Assembly: GCA_029298735.1 (NCBI GenBank)
Contig: JANSLP010000029.1
Coordinates: 124,001-188,000 of the forward strand
DNA from: Ophiostoma sp. CBS 140.51
Taxonomy: Eukaryota > Ascomycota > Sordariomycetes > Ophiostomatales > Ophiostomataceae
Direction: 5' to 3'
Length of the DNA: 64,000 bases
Position 1 is the stretch's first letter. Each line of letters starts with the position of its first letter. Shown piece after piece: positions 60,854 to 64,000 of this stretch. Made by a program: the position numbers and the translations under genes. The notes below the pieces were generated by a model that saw only the letters and a list, made by a program, of their open reading frames with translations, was not told the origin of the DNA and searched no databases.

Positions 60854-62465
60854 GATCACTATCGCCAAGAGCGTCAAGGGCCCGGCCTTTGAACAGAAGA
60901 CATGACCAACGACAAAGAAGTCCCTTGACAAGACAATCATGTGTGTCCGGTGGGCCACTTACAACGAAAGAAAAAAGATGAGAAAAAGAAAAAGAAAGAG
61001 AGACGGCTCAAGATGTCCGTCAGAAAAAACCAAAGATGAAGGTCTTTATATCCACCGATTCCTGGCGACCTACTTCTTGTTCTCTTAATGTTTTATTTTT
61101 GCTTTTTGTGTTTCTGGTTTTTTTTACCTTTGATTTTTATACTGGTTTCGTTCTGCCACCCGGTTAGACAGCAGAATGCTTAGAGTGCATTTCCTTTCTT
61201 TTCCTACGAGGACACGACGAAAAAAGACAAAGCCATGTGTTTGCATACAACGACTTGCTTCTTTTTCTCTCATTTTCATTTCCGACTTTCGCACTTTTTC
61301 GACAACAATCTTTTCCAACATAAAAAAAAAGGAGGGCAAGGGTTACGGCAACAAAAGAAAACGGATTCGGCGCAGGGCGTTCCGTGGAGCAAGAATGCAC
61401 GGCGCATAGCTTGCTCCCCGTTGAGTTCTGTGATGAACTTGCCTATCCCTTTTGCATTTTAGAGGCCGTCTTTTCGTCGTTGGTTTTTTTTAAAAAAGGG
61501 GTCGAGGTATCGTCCCGTTATGATATGTATTTGTCTGTCTACACATCCGTTTTTCCATACCTTTTTTCACTGTTGTTTGTTTTTTATACTGTTTTTGTCG
61601 TTCTTTTTTTCGTTTTTGCTTTCCTTTGTATTGTGCGATTTCCCTTTGTTTTTGTTTTTGTTTGTTTGCTTTTCGTCTCTACAATGGTCTTCAGAAGCTA
61701 TATCTCCCCATGTCGACACATTTGTTCTCTTATTTTCCATTTCTGTTTACTTTGTTTGTTTGCTACAATCATGACCCAAGGGAAAGGGAGAAGGACTTAA
61801 AATGCCTAAATCTCTTATAACGGAAATTCCCCCCGATAGATACAAGAGATTTGCTTTTTTCTGATTTACTTTTCTGCGCTGGTTTTTTCTTTGTATTTTC
61901 TGTTATTTAAGGACAACCCAAGATGTAATTCGCTTTTTCATAAACAAGGTCTCATTTGTTCTGGTATTCTTTTTGTTCTTGTCTCTATGTGCACATTGTG
62001 TCTTCCTGTGACGAATAATTTTATAGAATTTTACATTATTTGCCCCTGTTTGTGACATTGAAATTGATTTTCTAAATATTTGTTTTCTTTTGTGAAAAGA
62101 AGCTTCAATTTTTTTACATGAAAAACCGAATAGAAAAACAATCTCAGAATAAATAAACCCATTTTTATATCACGAGGATCCAAATAGGAAAGTGCAACTA
62201 AATCGAGATGAGTCGTTCTTGCCTGAAGTTAGGGTCTGTGGCTTCACTACATTGTGCAATGACCTCCATCGCTCCTTCCTCGAATGTGGCTCTGGCAAGC
62301 TCAAGAACAGAATGTAGAGCACCCACCCCCTTTTCCTACCCCTTTCTTGTCCTTCTTATTACATCGTATCCCATTCCTGTTCTTTGTTCAATCTGTTCTC
62401 CATTTCAAATCTTACAATTTATCAAAGCCGACCGAACGTACACAAACCCAACAGAATCAGAAGTC
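60854..62465. other. intergenic region with T-rich 3' flank and promoter of the unknown gene
   Basis: From 61080 to 62170 the plus strand is T-rich with long T runs, probably the long 3' UTR and terminator region of the PSP1-type gene. The last 200 bp before 62466 is CT-rich then A/C-rich, as expected for a leader. No gene is recognisable. Confidence 0.55.
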
Positions 62466-63531
62466 ATGGCTCCAGCAAAGGGAAGAAAGAGAGCTTGTGA
62501 GTTGCTTTGCCCTTTCTGGCACCGTTGGGCTTACAAATTTACTGACGGCCTTTTGTTTCGAGCCAGACTCCAATGTATCTGTGGAAGACTCGGAGCTCGA
62601 CGGCTTCGGGCAGGACGATGCCGGCTCTGTACAGAAGCCAGCCCAGGGTAGGAAAACCCGTGGCACTGAGTAGGTCCCCCTCTCCGTCCATTTTGACAAG
62701 TCCTCCTCTAACACTTACAGTTGTACCTCCGACCGAGCAGGCACCCGAAACCAGGAAGCTGACCGGGTCAGGCAGTACGTGACTACGTTCGAGAAGGACA
62801 TTGTGGCCGCCGGGCGTGACAAGGCCCTGGCCGCCCTCAACCGGGGGAAGGAGGCAAAGTACGTACACCCTACACTTATTAGACATTGGGTACACGCTAA
62901 CATATACAGAGCCAAGCAGGACAAGAAGAATTTGGAGCGTATTCGTGAAGCGTACGACACCGCCTCGGTCGGCGCTTCTCTGGGTGTTGCCGACCACCCT
63001 CTGTACGCTGCTGGACGTGAAGTGCTCGAGCTCTTCTATGCGACGATTGCTCGCTACGAAGAGGCCAACAAAGCCTTGGAGGAGGCTCTTAACTTTAAGG
63101 GCGAAGAGGGTGACACCCAGCAGACGAAGAGTGTCGACGCCGTCCAGGCCTCGTGGAAACAAGACCGCGCCGAGGCCCAGAAGCTTTTGCAGTACGGCCG
63201 CGTCTACGGCGACAGCCTCGTGCACGAGATCATTGTGCCCAAGGCGGCGGGGACCCCAATGGGAGGTCCCGTTGGGGAAGGCAAAGGGAATAAAGAGACG
63301 GTTGCTGGCATTGCGACACCAGAGCGCGGACTCAACCAGACAGGGCGCTCAGCACTGGAAATGTTCCCGCGCAGCCGCGCGACGGTGGCCGGTGGCAAGA
63401 CCTGGGGTGAGGCGGCCAAGTCGCAGGTGCTGGCGCTCAAGGGACTGTTGAAGACGCTGCCAGATGGTGGTGGGTATGGAAATGTGTACGAAGAGACCAG
63501 CGCCCGCAAATCGGTGACATTTAACTGTTAG
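62466..63531 (+). CDS. unrecognised helical (coiled-coil) protein
   Basis: Four exons (62466-62496, 62567-62669, 62721-62858, 62910-63531) encode 297 residues. The frame across all three introns fixes the model: the second donor must be the GTAGGT at 62670, because the GTAGGA at 62648 leads to a stop. A basic N-terminus (MAPAKGRKRAYSNVSVEDSE) resembles a nuclear signal. Residues about 60-185 are rich in Glu, Lys, Ala and Leu and should be helical (RVRQYVTTFEKDIVAAGRDK, then EVLELFYATIARYEEANKAL). The C-terminal third holds a Thr/Ser-Pro-like stretch with GRSALEMFPRSRATVAGGKT and ends VTFNC. I recognise no family; its size, nuclear-type start and helices would suit a kinetochore or chromatin subunit, but that is a guess. 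It lies 357 bp upstream of RRP42 on the same strand. Confidence 0.8.
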
Positions 63532-63888
63532 ATGACGTTGGACTTGATGTCTAACATCTTGTTTGTTTTCCTGTTGTTTGTACCTGAAATTTAGTTGCCA
63601 ATGGTTGGTGCCAACAGTTGTTGGTGCACATAGCCTCATCGCTCACAGTTGGTAGCACCCCACCCTAGCTCCATATTGAAGAAGGCCTGGAGCCAATTAG
63701 GAGGTGGGGACGGCAGCTACCAAAAAAAAAGTTTAGTATCAGCTTTATCGACGACGTTTTTTCCTAGGGTGTAGGATCACCAAAAAAAAAAGAGACGAAC
63801 AGCATTTGTGACTTCACCACGGCGGCCACTTCAATATCCGAGAACGACAGTTAAATTTACTCCCACACACTTCACAACCACCGCAACC
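63532..63888. promoter_or_regulatory. short promoter region of RRP42
   Basis: This 357-bp region separates two tandem genes. Two A runs (63722-63730 and 63782-63790) flank a T-rich stretch, and the last 50 bp is A/C-rich leader (CACAACCACCGCAACC before the ATG). Promoter details cannot be resolved further. Confidence 0.5.
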
Positions 63889-64000
63889 ATGGCCACGACG
63901 CAGCACGTGCTGCTGTCACCCGCCGAGCTGGCATTCCTCCACACGTCGCTCGCGCAACAACCACCAATTCGCCCCGACGGCCGCACACCGGCGCAGTTCC
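63889..64000 (+). CDS. RRP42: exosome subunit RRP42, N-terminal fragment
   Basis: The window ends inside this gene; only 37 codons are visible. The start context is CAACCATGG. The N-terminus reads LSPAELAFLHTSL then PPIRPDGRTPAQF, which matches the yeast Rrp42 start (LSVAEKSYLYDSL...SIRPDGRLPHQF) in the same order and spacing. Rrp42 is an RNase PH-like ring subunit of the nuclear and cytoplasmic RNA exosome. The related subunits Rrp43 and Rrp45 share the RPDGR motif, so a mistake between paralogues is possible but less likely. Confidence 0.8.
   Translation, partial: MATTQHVLLSPAELAFLHTSLAQQPPIRPDGRTPAQF

Noticed and set aside
62648..62669. Alternative donor GTAGGA in the unknown gene
   Set aside because: Joining from it reaches a stop at 62781; the donor at 62670 keeps the frame to the end.

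Overview
The window is nuclear DNA of a filamentous ascomycete, most likely a Sordariomycete. Protein-coding exons are GC-rich, introns are short (57-92 bp in most genes) with GTANGT or GTGAGT donors, CTAAC/CTGAC branch sites and YAG acceptors. The gene set is typical of Pezizomycotina: two very large hybrid histidine kinases, UDP-galactopyranose mutase, allantoicase, an ankyrin-DIL protein and a PSP1 C-terminal protein. I could not name the species from sequence alone. Fifteen genes are supported; the last (RRP42) runs off the right edge. There are no rRNA genes, CRISPR arrays, convincing tRNAs or intact transposons.

Layout from left to right: a 2617-residue hybrid histidine kinase of the Chk1/Mak2 type (762-8697, minus); UDP-galactopyranose mutase (11759-13591, minus) divergent, across 5.3 kb, from a TPT-family nucleotide-sugar transporter (18932-20322, plus), a pairing that fits galactofuranose synthesis and Golgi import; ribosomal protein eL27 (minus) divergent from the small protein NCE101 (plus); a TTC36-like TPR protein (minus) divergent from 4-hydroxyphenylpyruvate dioxygenase (plus); an ankyrin-DIL protein (minus); allantoicase (minus) divergent from a cytochrome b561 (plus); a 2293-residue PAS-type hybrid histidine kinase (plus); the mitochondrial Fe-S protein NFU1 (plus); then 9.75 kb without a recognisable gene; a PSP1 C-terminal domain protein (plus); an unrecognised coiled-coil protein (plus); and the start of exosome subunit RRP42 (plus).

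The most interesting signals are: the divergent TTC36-HPPD pair, because mammalian TTC36 has been reported to protect HPPD from degradation; a perfect TCGG-N6-CCGA element framed by GATA cores upstream of allantoicase, which matches the purine-catabolism activator UaY plus the nitrogen regulator AreA/NIT2; the mutase-transporter pair; a 60-bp near-perfect inverted repeat with a 172-nt spacer inside the large gene-free region; helically phased CCAAA motifs in the TTC36-HPPD promoter; and degenerate modules in both kinases (a pseudokinase N-terminus in one, a pseudo-receiver with Asn at the phospho-acceptor position in the other).

Several gene models needed introns that simple ORF reading misses: a 134-nt first exon of kinase 1, an 11-nt first exon of the mutase, an 8-nt last exon of eL27, and a four-exon structure for the unknown gene at 62466. 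Coordinates for spliced genes are from start codon to stop codon, with exons listed in the evidence.
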